Shown here: piece by piece, positions 28,185 through 36,560 of the stretch
Layout of the letters: each line of letters starts with the position of its first letter
How positions within the stretch are numbered: position 1 is the stretch's first letter
Origin: Sulfuricella sp.
GTDB taxonomy: Bacteria; Pseudomonadota; Gammaproteobacteria; Burkholderiales; Sulfuricellaceae
Direction of reading: 5' to 3'
Length of the DNA stretch: 64,000 bases
Assembly (NCBI GenBank): GCA_018336195.1
Contig: JAGXQV010000142.1
Coordinates: 1-64,000, forward strand
The notes under the pieces: generated by a model
What the model saw: the letters and a program-made list of their open reading frames with translations, nothing else
Told to the model about the DNA's origin: nothing
Database searches by the model: none
Translations under genes and position numbers: made by a program

Positions 28185-28850
28185 TTAGCCCAGGCGCTTG
28201 CCGTATTTGAGGAAATTGCTGGGCTTGTCGAGAAAGAATTTGGCGAATTCGTCCATGAACTCGGTGTTGATTTCTTCCGGGTTGTAGAGGTATTCGGTGG
28301 CGACCAGCATGTTGAAATTCTTGGTGACGATGGTGATGTTGGCCTTGTCGTAATCGCCGACAATCTGGAAGGTCACCGGGACGATGGCCGGGACGGTGAA
28401 TACGCCGCGATAGATGTAGCCGCGCTCATTTTTGAACTCGGCGTATTCGAACTTGATGCCGTTGCGCCACAGGTAATCCTTTTGCCGTTCGATGGCGGAG
28501 GGATTGTCCTTTTCGATGGTATAGGTCTTGTCTTCCGCGCACTTGAAGCCGAACAGGATTTCCTTGAGGTGGTCCTTGTGGTCGAGTGTGACGCTCTTGA
28601 TGGCGGCCTTGTAATCGCCTTGCTGGAGCTTGAGGTCGCCCATGCCTTCGATGTAGTAGCTGCGGGTGATCGGCAGCTTCAGGTCGTTGAGCTGCTTGGA
28701 CAGGTCATTGAGGTATTGGTACAGCTCGCGCAGACGGCTTTCCACCATCTCCATGCGCATTTCCTCAAGGCGCATGCGGGTCTGGGTGGACTCCATGTCA
28801 TGCTGTTTCTTCGTTTCGGCTTCTTTTTTCAGGTCGTCGAGAAATGACAT
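28185..28850 (-). CDS. Conserved protein of unknown function in the stressosome-PilU operon
   Basis: A 221-residue cytosolic protein. The N-terminal ~55 residues are predicted coiled coil (DDLKKEAETKKQHDMESTQT, then RMEMVESRLRELYQYLNDL). A mixed alpha/beta domain follows, with RSYYIEGMGDLKLQQGDYKA and the C-terminal FMDEFAKFFLDKPSNFLKYG. No catalytic motif is apparent. The start overlaps the RsbS-like stop by one base and pilU starts six bases after its stop. The tight packing suggests it links the signalling proteins to PilU; this is inference. Confidence 0.7.
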   Translation of the reverse strand: MSFLDDLKKEAETKKQHDMESTQTRMRLEEMRMEMVESRLRELYQYLNDLSKQLNDLKLPITRSYYIEGMGDLKLQQGDYKAAIKSVTLDHKDHLKEILFGFKCAEDKTYTIEKDNPSAIERQKDYLWRNGIKFEYAEFKNERGYIYRGVFTVPAIVPVTFQIVGDYDKANITIVTKNFNMLVATEYLYNPEEINTEFMDEFAKFFLDKPSNFLKYGKRLG

Positions 28851-29209
28851 TATTGGGCCTCTCTATCCTTGTTCCATTCTTCCACTTCCAGCGCCGTGTC
28901 GAACGCCGGTTTCTGTTCCATGTAGCGTGCCAGCGCATAAGCGGCGGTAGGCTGCATGTGGATGCATACCATCTTGACGTTGATGGTGTGGCAAGCCCGC
29001 GCCAGGGCGTTGAGCCAATTGTAATAAAGCGGCTCGATCAGCGCCAGTTCGGCGAGGTCGTAATAGAGCCGCTGGGCGTGCGCACGCTGTAGGCGGCGGA
29101 TGATTTCCTCCAGCACCGGTCCGGTGTTTGCCACGTCGAGTGCCCGCGACGGCTCCAGCAACATCGCCCCGTTGCCGATCAGGGTCAGGTGCAATCCGGA
29201 AACGCTCAT
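28850..29209 (-). CDS. RsbS-like single STAS-domain protein
   Basis: A 119-residue protein with a STAS fold pattern. RLYYDLAELALIEPLYYNWL aligns with the RsbS strand-helix region and VKMVCIHMQPTAAYALARYM with its GMQPAVAI segment. In RsbS the helix start carries Asp-Ser, with the serine phosphorylated by RsbT; here that pair reads Glu-Pro. It may therefore not be switched by phosphorylation at this position. It lies between the RsbR-like gene (six-base gap) and the unknown gene (one-base overlap). Assignment is by remembered family patterns. Confidence 0.7.
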   Translation of the reverse strand: MSVSGLHLTLIGNGAMLLEPSRALDVANTGPVLEEIIRRLQRAHAQRLYYDLAELALIEPLYYNWLNALARACHTINVKMVCIHMQPTAAYALARYMEQKPAFDTALEVEEWNKDREAQ

Positions 29210-29215
29210 TCCTGA

Positions 29216-30160
29216 TTACGCGAGCTTGTGACTAACCTGGATGCCCATGCGGCGGAAGGCTTCCTTGAGTCCATCGCTAAGAGTGGCGCGGGTGGTGACG
29301 CTGCCCAGGTCGATGTTGAGGCTGGTCAGGGCGCGGGCGATTTCCGGGCGAATGCCGGTGAGGATGGCGTCCGCACCCATCAGTTGCACGGCACGCACCA
29401 TCTGGATAAGGTGGTGCGAGACTTGCGAGTCGATGTTCTTCACCCCGGTCAAGTCCATCACCACGGCGGTGGCACGTTCCTGGGCGATGCGGTTGAGAAG
29501 GGCTTCCATGACCAGCATGGTACGGCTCGAATCGAGGGTGCCGATGATCGGCAGGGTCAGCACGCCGTCCCAAATCTCGGTGATCGGGGTGGCGGTTTCG
29601 CGCAATTCGGCTTCTTGGGCGTAGATGGTTTTTTCCTTCTCTTCCAGGTAAGCCTGGAACACCGCCAGGTTGAGCTCGTTGAAAATGCTGGAGAGAAACA
29701 GCAGGATGGTTTTGAGTTCGCTGAAATCCTTGGCGCTGGTTTGCTGGAGTGCCTCGACCTTGGCCCATCCCGGCATTCCGTGGCTTTCATCCTCGGAGGC
29801 GGTCTGCTGGTCGTTTTCCAGGGCGTCGATGAGGGCGCGCTGCATGAATTGGTTAAAACGCACTAGGTCTTCAACCCGACCGCCGCGCATCAGAATCTGG
29901 TGGGAGAGGTTGTTGAAAAACATTTCCAGCGCATGAAATTGCGGGGAGGCGTCATCTAGCGGGTCTTTCGATTCTAGAAGCGCCAACAGCAATTGGAAGA
30001 ACTCAATGCTGAAATCGGATATCTCGTCGCTGGAGAGCAGGTTGTTGCTGCCGCCGAACAGGATACGCCCTTCCTTTTCGATAGCCCCGGTGATGTTGCC
30101 GATCTGGGTTTTCAGCAATTCGATCAGGCGCAGACTGAACTTGCTCTGGTTTTTCGACAT
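29216..30160 (-). CDS. RsbR-like co-antagonist with C-terminal STAS domain
   Basis: A 314-residue protein with a helical N-terminal sensory half (about 1-180) and a C-terminal STAS domain (about 195-305). The STAS region contains VVMDLTGVKNIDSQVSHHLI and GADAILTGIRPEIARALTSL, close to Bacillus RsbRA. The first RsbRA phospho-threonine position is Ser here (IDSQVSHH). RsbR and RsbS build the stressosome and hold the RsbT kinase. The N-terminus lacks a clear globin or PAS signature, so the sensed signal is unknown. A purine-rich ribosome-binding site (AGGAGAA) precedes ATG. Confidence 0.85.
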   Translation of the reverse strand: MSKNQSKFSLRLIELLKTQIGNITGAIEKEGRILFGGSNNLLSSDEISDFSIEFFQLLLALLESKDPLDDASPQFHALEMFFNNLSHQILMRGGRVEDLVRFNQFMQRALIDALENDQQTASEDESHGMPGWAKVEALQQTSAKDFSELKTILLFLSSIFNELNLAVFQAYLEEKEKTIYAQEAELRETATPITEIWDGVLTLPIIGTLDSSRTMLVMEALLNRIAQERATAVVMDLTGVKNIDSQVSHHLIQMVRAVQLMGADAILTGIRPEIARALTSLNIDLGSVTTRATLSDGLKEAFRRMGIQVSHKLA

Positions 30161-30209
30161 ATTTTCTCCTAGGTCAATGTGAAGCTCGCGTCGCGGGAAT
30201 GGCGATTCT

Positions 30210-31346
30210 CTAGCTGATTCCGATAACGCACAACGATTGGTCGTCCGACAGGCGGCCCATGATATTCCCCAATACGTAAGCGATCAATTGGGGGGGGTGA
30301 TGAAACAGGCCGGGAAACGACGACTCGTCCCAACTGCGGCGGATGCCGTCGCTGGCGCTGAGTATCGTGGTTTTTCCCGGCAGGTTTTCGCCGAAGGGCG
30401 TCGCTAATTTGTGTTCCCGGCCCAGCACGCCGGGCGAGAAAGAGAGTTTGCGCAGTTGCTCCTGATGATGGAGTGCCACATGCATGTCGCCCACCCCCAA
30501 TAAACTCAAATGGCGGCTTGTGCTGTCGATCTCGCCGCAAATCGCCACCGCGCCGCGGGTATTGCTCAGTTGGTGATCCGCGGCTTCCAGCGCGGCGTAG
30601 GGATGGTTGCCGTTCAGGCAACTGGCCAGCCCGTCAATGGTGCGATGAGCCTCCTCGCCATGGCCCAGACCGTCCAGGTGCAGCCAGCGCACCAAGCTGC
30701 CTTCGCGTTGCAGGTAAATTCGGTCGCCGTTGAAACGGTCGTCGGAGAGCGCGCGGGAAAATAAGCCGATGGAGATGGGGGCCGGCTTGGCGTCGCGCCC
30801 TTTGCGGTTCAGGGAGAAACGCGCCAGCACCGCCGTGCCCGTCCATTTTACGTGCAACCCGCCAGCCGCCTGGGTGTAGATCGCGGCTTCATGGGCAAGC
30901 CGCTGGATGCTGCCGAGCCCCTTGCCCAAGGTGCGCGCCGAGGAAAATCCATCCTCCAGCGCCTGTTGCATGTTGGCGATTCCCGGCCCGTAGTCGAGGG
31001 CCAGAATGTCCAGGGTTGGACCGGGTTGCTGCCAAATCTGAATTTGACCGCGTTGTTGGGCATATTTGATCTGGTTGCTGACCATTTCCGCTGCCACCAG
31101 TGCCATGTTTTCCCGTTCCATTTCGGGAAAGCCGATGCGCTGGGCCACCGACAGCAGGCGGGAGCGCAACAGGATAATCGCACTTTCGCTTTGCACCGCG
31201 CTGGCGTGGAGAAGTTTGCAGGATGCTCCGCTATCGATGACGTTAACCAGGGTATCGTTGGCGGGGGGGCGGATGTCGCGGCTGAAGGACGGGCTGGTCA
31301 AGCCGCTGCTACTGCTCTCGGAAAAAAGCCTAGGCCCGCTTCGCAT
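30210..31346 (-). CDS. RsbT-like kinase fused to SpoIIE/RsbX-like phosphatase
   Basis: A 378-residue two-domain protein. The N-terminal half is a GHKL ATPase/kinase domain with an N-box (AAEMVSNQIKYAQQ) and DYGPGIANMQQALEDGFSSA followed by LGKGLGSIQRLAHEA, very like RsbT. The C-terminal half (about 185-378) is a SpoIIE/PP2C-type domain ending SDGIRRSW and SDDQSLCVIGIS. In Bacillus these activities belong to separate proteins, RsbT and RsbX/RsbU. I chose ATG 31346, which overlaps the cyclase gene by 17 bases; an in-frame start further upstream would run inside it. The fusion could both phosphorylate and reset the STAS partners. Confidence 0.8.
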   Translation of the reverse strand: MRSGPRLFSESSSSGLTSPSFSRDIRPPANDTLVNVIDSGASCKLLHASAVQSESAIILLRSRLLSVAQRIGFPEMERENMALVAAEMVSNQIKYAQQRGQIQIWQQPGPTLDILALDYGPGIANMQQALEDGFSSARTLGKGLGSIQRLAHEAAIYTQAAGGLHVKWTGTAVLARFSLNRKGRDAKPAPISIGLFSRALSDDRFNGDRIYLQREGSLVRWLHLDGLGHGEEAHRTIDGLASCLNGNHPYAALEAADHQLSNTRGAVAICGEIDSTSRHLSLLGVGDMHVALHHQEQLRKLSFSPGVLGREHKLATPFGENLPGKTTILSASDGIRRSWDESSFPGLFHHPPQLIAYVLGNIMGRLSDDQSLCVIGIS

Positions 31347-32340
31347 GTAACGCCACTTCTTGCGAGCAATGCGCGATGCATCCGGCGAAACTTTCCTGGT
31401 CGCAGGCATCCACGACCACCCGTCCCCGGCCGGAGCGTTTTGCCTGATACAGGGCATCGTCGGCGCACCGCACGAAGTCTTCGATGTTGTCGAAACGGTG
31501 TCCGCCGCCCACCAGGGTGGCGATGCCGATGCTGACCTTGTTGTTCATCGCCTTCATGACGTCCATGACCCGCTTGCAGGCGATTTTGCCATTGGCGAAC
31601 ATCAGCATGGCGAATTCGTCGCCGCCGATGCGAAAAGCCATGTCGACATCGCCGCGTATGGTTTCGAGCATCGCCTGGGCAGCTTTGTTGAGATAGGCAT
31701 CACCGAACTGGTGGCCATGTTGATCGTTGATTTGCTTGAAAAAATCCAGGTCGAGCAGGGCCAGTGACAAATGTTCACCGTTTTGCCGCTTCACCCGACG
31801 AAATGCCTGATCGAGCTTTTCGTCGTAGGCACGACGATTGTACAGTCCGGTAAGCGGGTCGGTTTCCGCGCGGCGCACCGATTCGCCCAGCTCTGCCTGA
31901 CGCTGGGCCAGGGTTTGCTGCATGATTTCGATTTCCTTCTCGGTGCGTTTGCGGGTTTCGTCCAGATAGCGCGCCATTTCGGCGTTGCGCTTCAAGAGAA
32001 TGGCAGGATCGATGGTTTCGGTGGACTGCTGGAATTCGTGGCGTAACGTCTCCACGGCTTGTTCAGTGGCGGGATTCTTGAAAGTGTTGACCACCATGCT
32101 GTTGCCGTTTTCGCCCCAGTGAACGGACAGGCACATGCCGTCGAGTGTCAGCGTCACAGGCAACGGAAAACCACTGCCGGCGCCACCGGCGCGCAATTTT
32201 CCCGCCAGGGAGACAGAAGCAACCGCCGCAGAAAACGCATTTCCTCCCAGCCCCTTGACGGCGGCCATGATGAAATGCAGGAAATTCTGCAAGTCGGGTT
32301 CGATTGCCAGATTGTGTTTGAGCAACTCCACCGTTGCCAC
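31330..32340 (-). CDS. Diguanylate cyclase (GGDEF domain)
   Basis: A 336-residue cytosolic protein. An unrecognised N-terminal domain (about 1-110) and a coiled coil (about 120-160) lead to a GGDEF domain with DPLTGLYNRRAYDEKL, FKQINDQHGHQFGD and the active site RIGGDEF. The product-inhibition site upstream of GGDEF reads GDVD instead of RxxD, so feedback control may be absent. It makes c-di-GMP from GTP. It is the first gene of the operon leading to RsbT/X, RsbR, RsbS, the unknown protein and PilU. Confidence 0.88.
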   Translation of the reverse strand: MATVELLKHNLAIEPDLQNFLHFIMAAVKGLGGNAFSAAVASVSLAGKLRAGGAGSGFPLPVTLTLDGMCLSVHWGENGNSMVVNTFKNPATEQAVETLRHEFQQSTETIDPAILLKRNAEMARYLDETRKRTEKEIEIMQQTLAQRQAELGESVRRAETDPLTGLYNRRAYDEKLDQAFRRVKRQNGEHLSLALLDLDFFKQINDQHGHQFGDAYLNKAAQAMLETIRGDVDMAFRIGGDEFAMLMFANGKIACKRVMDVMKAMNNKVSIGIATLVGGGHRFDNIEDFVRCADDALYQAKRSGRGRVVVDACDQESFAGCIAHCSQEVALHAKRA

Positions 32341-32507
32341 GAACCCGCCCCATCTATTTTTAAGAATAGAGCCGATTATGCGCCGATTCCCGGCAAATAA
32401 AAACCTGATAAAAAGACCAAGCTGAGGACGGTGAAATTTTGGGAAAACCCCTGAAGTGATTTCCCGGCCTTCCCCCTAGCTACTGAGGAAAGGCGTGGTC
32501 GTGGCGG

Positions 32508-32894
32508 TCAGGTCTGCGACCAGGGAAGCCCCTCAAAACGCCAGCCATTCACCGAGTTGCGGTGATGATTGTGGTCTAGTTCGCCTTCGAAGCCATGCAG
32601 GACGTTATAGACATCGCCCATGCCGGCCTGCTCCAGCGCCAAGCCGGCCTCGATGGAACGCCGCCCGCTACGGCAAATCAGCACTACCGGGCGGTTCATG
32701 CTGGCGGCCTTTTTGGAATGAGCGACGAATTCCGGATTGACCTCCCAATCCGGGCCGTCATACCAGGGGATCAGGATGGAATGGGCGGGATGGCCAACGA
32801 ACAGAAACTCGATTTCGCTGCGCACGTCGATGAAAACAGCTTCGGGGTTGGACTGGAGGAATTCGTAAGCCTCCGTGGGGGACAAGTGTTTCAT
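32508..32894 (-). CDS. Single-domain rhodanese-like protein
   Basis: A 128-residue sulphurtransferase-like protein. It contains EAVFIDVRSEIEFLFVGHP and the active-site loop LICRSGRRSIEAG with the catalytic Cys. I chose ATG 32894 because GAGGAG lies seven bases upstream. There is no signal peptide. The C-terminal GFEGELDHNHHRN is a common feature of this subgroup. It lies before the diguanylate cyclase operon but separated from the upstream metH by 180 bases, so it is probably its own unit. Confidence 0.85.
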   Translation of the reverse strand: MKHLSPTEAYEFLQSNPEAVFIDVRSEIEFLFVGHPAHSILIPWYDGPDWEVNPEFVAHSKKAASMNRPVVLICRSGRRSIEAGLALEQAGMGDVYNVLHGFEGELDHNHHRNSVNGWRFEGLPWSQT

Positions 32895-33074
32895 GGGATT
32901 CTCCTCAAATGAAAGTCGATGGGACGGGATCAGCGACGACTGTCCCGACATCGGTTCCAGGAAAGAAGAAAGGAGAAAAACATGCCGCACCTCACAAACG
33001 GAACTTATGTCGCCATAAGTCAAATATATTGCAGTGCACGGCAAATGCCAAGAATTATTTGAAGATGGGAGAGA

Positions 33075-35606
33075 TTACCCCCCCATGATCTTGTCCATCA
33101 AATGCAGCCCGGAGAACGCATCCTTGGCGTAGCGCACGCCCGGATACACCGCGGCGCAGTCGTCCTCCACGTATTTGCGGGTCAGCGCCGCGCCGCCCAG
33201 GATCACCGGGGTGGCCATGCCGAGCTTCTTCATCTCCTCCAGGTTTTCCTTCATGATCACCGTGGACTTCACCAGCAGGCCGGACATGCCGATGGCGTCG
33301 GCCTTATGTTCGGTTGCGGCCTTGAGGATGGCGTCGAGCGGCTGCTTGATGCCGATGTTGACCACGTTGTAGCCGTTGTTGGTGAGGATGATGTCGACCA
33401 GGTTCTTGCCGATGTCGTGCACGTCGCCCTTCACCGTGGCCAGCACCATGGTGCCTTTGTGCGAACCCGCGGCCCGCTCCATGAAAGGTTCCAGATAGGC
33501 CACCGCCGCCTTCATGGTTTCCGCGCTTTGCAGCACGAAGGGCAGCTGCATTTCACCACTGCCGAACAGCTCGCCCACCACTTTCATGCCGTCGAGCAGG
33601 ATGGTGTTGATGATGTCGAGCGGCTTGTGTTTCTTCATGGCCTCGTCGAGGTCGGCCTGTAAGCCCTGCTTGTCGCCGTCGACGATGCGCGCCTTGAGCG
33701 CTTCCTCGATATTGGCCGGCTTGGCCTTGACGGTGGCCGCCACGGTAACGTCCTTGAACATGTCGACGAACCCCAACAACGGATCCTTACCGTCGCGGCT
33801 GCGGTTGAAGATCAGGTCTTCCGCCGCCTGCCGGTGGGCTTCGGCTATCTTGTGCAGCGGCATGATCTTGGAGACGTGGATGATCGCCGCCGTCATGCCG
33901 CGCTTCTGGGCATGGGCGAGGAACACCGAATTCAGCACGTGGCGCGCGGCGGCGTTGAGACCGAAGCTGATGTTGGACAGACCCAGCACGATCTGGCATT
34001 CCGGCAGTTCTTTGGAAATACGCTCGATGGCGTCCAGGGTGTTGATGCCATGGTTGCGGTCTTCCTCGACGCCGGTACAGATGGTGAAGGTGAGCGGGTC
34101 GAACAGCAGGTCGCTGGCCGGCAGGCCGTGCTTATTCACGGCGAAATCATAGAGGCGATGGGCGATACGCAGCTTGTCGTCGACCGACTTCGCCATGCCC
34201 TGTTCGTCGATGGTGAGCGCCACCACCGCGGCGCCGAACTTCTTCGCCAGGCGCAGCACCTGGGCGGCCTTCTCCTCGCCGTCCTCGAAGTTGATCGAGT
34301 TGACGATGGCCTTGCCGCCGATCAGCTTGAGGGCGGTCTCGATCACCCCGGTTTCGGTGGAGTCGATTACCAGCGGCACGGAGATTTGCCCACGATAGCG
34401 CGAGATCACCTCGGTCATGTCGGCGGCCTCCGGGCGGCCGACGTAGGCCACGCACACGTCGAGGGCGTGCGAGCCTTCCTTCACCTGTTCGCGGCCGATG
34501 GACACCAGCGCGTCCCAGTCCTCGGCGTTGAGCAGGTCGCGGAATTTCTTCGAACCGTTGGCGTTGGAGCGCTCGCCGATAGCGAACACGGCGTTCTCCT
34601 GGCGCAGCGCCACGGCGCTGTAAAGCGAGGCCACCGACGGCTCCCACTGCGGGGTGCGGGCAACCGGCGCCTTGTCGGGACGCGTGTCGAGCATCTTGCG
34701 CACCGCGGCGATGTGCGCCGGGGTGGTGCCGCAGCAGCCGCCCACCAGGTTGACGCCGTCTTCCTCGATGAAGCGCTGGTGCCAGTCAGCCAGCTCCTGC
34801 GGCACCAGCGGGTATTCGGTCTTGCCGTCCACCAGCATCGGCAGGCCGGCGTTGGGCATCACCGAGATCATGCCGCGCCAGCGCTCGCCCAGCGCCTTGA
34901 CGTGCTCGGCCATCTCGGCCGGGCCGGTGGCGCAGTTGAGGCCCAGGCCGTCGATGTCGAGCGCGTCGAGCGCCACCATCGCCGCCTGGATGTCGCTGCC
35001 GACCAGCATCGCGCCGGTGGTTTCGATGGTCACCCCGACGAAGATCGGCACGTCCGCGCGCCCTTTTTCGCCGCGCGCCAACTTGCAGCCGTTCACCGCC
35101 GCTTTAATCGTCAGAAGATCCTGGTTGGTTTCCAGGAGGAAGGCGTCGATTCCGCCGTCCAGCATCCCGCGTGCCTGTTCGGCGTAGGAGTCTTCCAGGG
35201 TGTCGTAATCGAGATGGCCGAGACTCGCCAGCTTGGTGCCCGGCCCCACTGAACCGAGCACAAAACGCGGCCATTCCGGGGTGGAAAACTCGTTTGCCAG
35301 TTTCCGTGCGATCTCGGCGGCGCGGCGGCTGATCTCGTAGGCCTTGTCGGACAGGCCGAATTCGGCCAATACGATTTTATTCGCCCCGAAGGTGTTGGTC
35401 TCGACGCAATCCGCACCGGCCTCGAAATAGGCGCGGTGGACGTCTTCGATGAAATCGGGGCGGGTCAGCACCAGCACTTCGGAGCAGTTCTCCAGGCCGA
35501 GGAAGTCTTTTTCCAGGTCCCAGTCGCGGGCCTGGATCAGGGTGCCGGTGCCGCCGTCGCAAAGCAGGACGCGGCGCTTCAAGCGTTCGAGGAATTTTTC
35601 GGACAT
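33075..35606 (-). CDS. metH: Cobalamin-dependent methionine synthase lacking the activation domain
   Basis: An 843-residue MetH that transfers methyl groups from methyltetrahydrofolate to homocysteine through cobalamin. Domains in order are homocysteine-binding (about 1-320, zinc ligands in LNCATGP and GGCCGTTPAH), pterin-binding (about 340-600, FAIGERSNANGSKKF), the B12 cap helices, and the B12-binding domain with DVHDIGKN (lower-axial His730). It ends after the B12 domain (HLMDKIMGG), about 380 residues short of E. coli MetH. The missing reactivation domain is encoded by the divergent gene at 35700. It is therefore split, not truncated. Confidence 0.95.
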   Translation of the reverse strand: MSEKFLERLKRRVLLCDGGTGTLIQARDWDLEKDFLGLENCSEVLVLTRPDFIEDVHRAYFEAGADCVETNTFGANKIVLAEFGLSDKAYEISRRAAEIARKLANEFSTPEWPRFVLGSVGPGTKLASLGHLDYDTLEDSYAEQARGMLDGGIDAFLLETNQDLLTIKAAVNGCKLARGEKGRADVPIFVGVTIETTGAMLVGSDIQAAMVALDALDIDGLGLNCATGPAEMAEHVKALGERWRGMISVMPNAGLPMLVDGKTEYPLVPQELADWHQRFIEEDGVNLVGGCCGTTPAHIAAVRKMLDTRPDKAPVARTPQWEPSVASLYSAVALRQENAVFAIGERSNANGSKKFRDLLNAEDWDALVSIGREQVKEGSHALDVCVAYVGRPEAADMTEVISRYRGQISVPLVIDSTETGVIETALKLIGGKAIVNSINFEDGEEKAAQVLRLAKKFGAAVVALTIDEQGMAKSVDDKLRIAHRLYDFAVNKHGLPASDLLFDPLTFTICTGVEEDRNHGINTLDAIERISKELPECQIVLGLSNISFGLNAAARHVLNSVFLAHAQKRGMTAAIIHVSKIMPLHKIAEAHRQAAEDLIFNRSRDGKDPLLGFVDMFKDVTVAATVKAKPANIEEALKARIVDGDKQGLQADLDEAMKKHKPLDIINTILLDGMKVVGELFGSGEMQLPFVLQSAETMKAAVAYLEPFMERAAGSHKGTMVLATVKGDVHDIGKNLVDIILTNNGYNVVNIGIKQPLDAILKAATEHKADAIGMSGLLVKSTVIMKENLEEMKKLGMATPVILGGAALTRKYVEDDCAAVYPGVRYAKDAFSGLHLMDKIMGG

Positions 35607-35699
35607 GAGGTCTATCTTCGGGAAATAAGGGGAAACAGTGGTATGAATTCAAGGACTTTCAGGCCGCTAGTATAAACCAAAATCCCCCGGCCATGGCCC
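35607..35699. promoter_or_regulatory. Divergent intergenic region between the two MetH parts
   Basis: This 93-base gap should carry the promoters of both split-MetH genes. On the minus strand TATACT (35669-35674) is a possible -10 box for metH, with no convincing -35. No cobalamin or SAM riboswitch fits this short space. Confidence 0.3.
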
Positions 35700-36551
35700 A
35701 TGGTAGAATCCCCCTCCATTATGCTCAACCTCTCTGCTACCCCTCACGATAATCCGATTCCGGTCCCGCCTTTCTGGGGGGCGAAATGCATCGAGCACGT
35801 TCCCCTGAAGGCGGTGGTGCCGTACATCAACAAGACCGCGCTGTACAAGTTCCAGTGGGGCTACAAGCCGCAAGGCAAAAGCACGGAGGAATACCGCGCC
35901 TGGGCCAAGGTCGAGATCGATCCGATCTTCAACCGCCTGATCGCGCAAAGCGAAGCAGAAAATATCCTCAAGCCCCAAGCGGTCTACGGCTATTTTCCCT
36001 GCCAAGCCGAGGGCGACGACCTGATCGTCTACGCCGAACCGGAAGGACGCACGGAGCGCTGCCGCTTCACCTTCCCACGCCAGACCACGGAGCGCAAGCT
36101 GTGCATCGCCGATTTCTACCGCCCGGTGACGAGCGGCGAGGTCGACGTGGTGGCCTTCCAACTGGTCACCGTCGGGCAGCACGCCTCGGATTTCGCCCGC
36201 GACCTGTTCAGCCGCGACGTCTACCAGGAATACCTGTACTGGCACGGAATCAACGCCGAGGGTGCGGAGGGGCTGGCGGAATTCATGCACAAGCGCATCC
36301 GCACCGAGCTCGGCTTCGGCATGGAGGACGCGCGCGACATCCACGACCTCATCAAGCAGCACTACCGCGGCAGCCGCTATTCCTTCGGCTATCCGGCCTG
36401 TCCGAATCTCGCCGACCAGGACAAGATCCTCGACCTGCTGGGCGCCGAGCGCATCGGCGTGGTGATGGGCGACGAAAGCCAGTTGTGGCCGGAGGATTCG
36501 ACCAGTGCCATCGTGGTGCATCATCCGGCGGCCAAGTATTTCGGAGTATAA
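35700..36551 (+). CDS. Stand-alone MetH reactivation (activation) domain protein
   Basis: A 283-residue protein matching the C-terminal AdoMet-binding domain of MetH, which supports reductive remethylation of oxidised cobalamin. It has PFWGAKCIEHVPLKAVVPYI, YKFQWGYK and LCIADFYRP. The AdoMet-site motif is RYSFGYPACPNL and the end is HHPAAKYFGV. These are all domain signatures. Met8 (35721) is an alternative start. It is divergent from the metH gene that lacks this domain, so the two proteins should act together in trans. Confidence 0.92.
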   Translation: MVESPSIMLNLSATPHDNPIPVPPFWGAKCIEHVPLKAVVPYINKTALYKFQWGYKPQGKSTEEYRAWAKVEIDPIFNRLIAQSEAENILKPQAVYGYFPCQAEGDDLIVYAEPEGRTERCRFTFPRQTTERKLCIADFYRPVTSGEVDVVAFQLVTVGQHASDFARDLFSRDVYQEYLYWHGINAEGAEGLAEFMHKRIRTELGFGMEDARDIHDLIKQHYRGSRYSFGYPACPNLADQDKILDLLGAERIGVVMGDESQLWPEDSTSAIVVHHPAAKYFGV

Positions 36552-36560
36552 ATTTAAAGG

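Noticed and set aside
33075-35606. MetH as a truncated pseudogene
   Set aside because: The frame is intact, ends at a natural domain border, and the missing domain is present as a separate intact gene.
35607-35699. Cobalamin riboswitch before metH
   Set aside because: The gap is only 93 bases, with no B12-box-like sequence.
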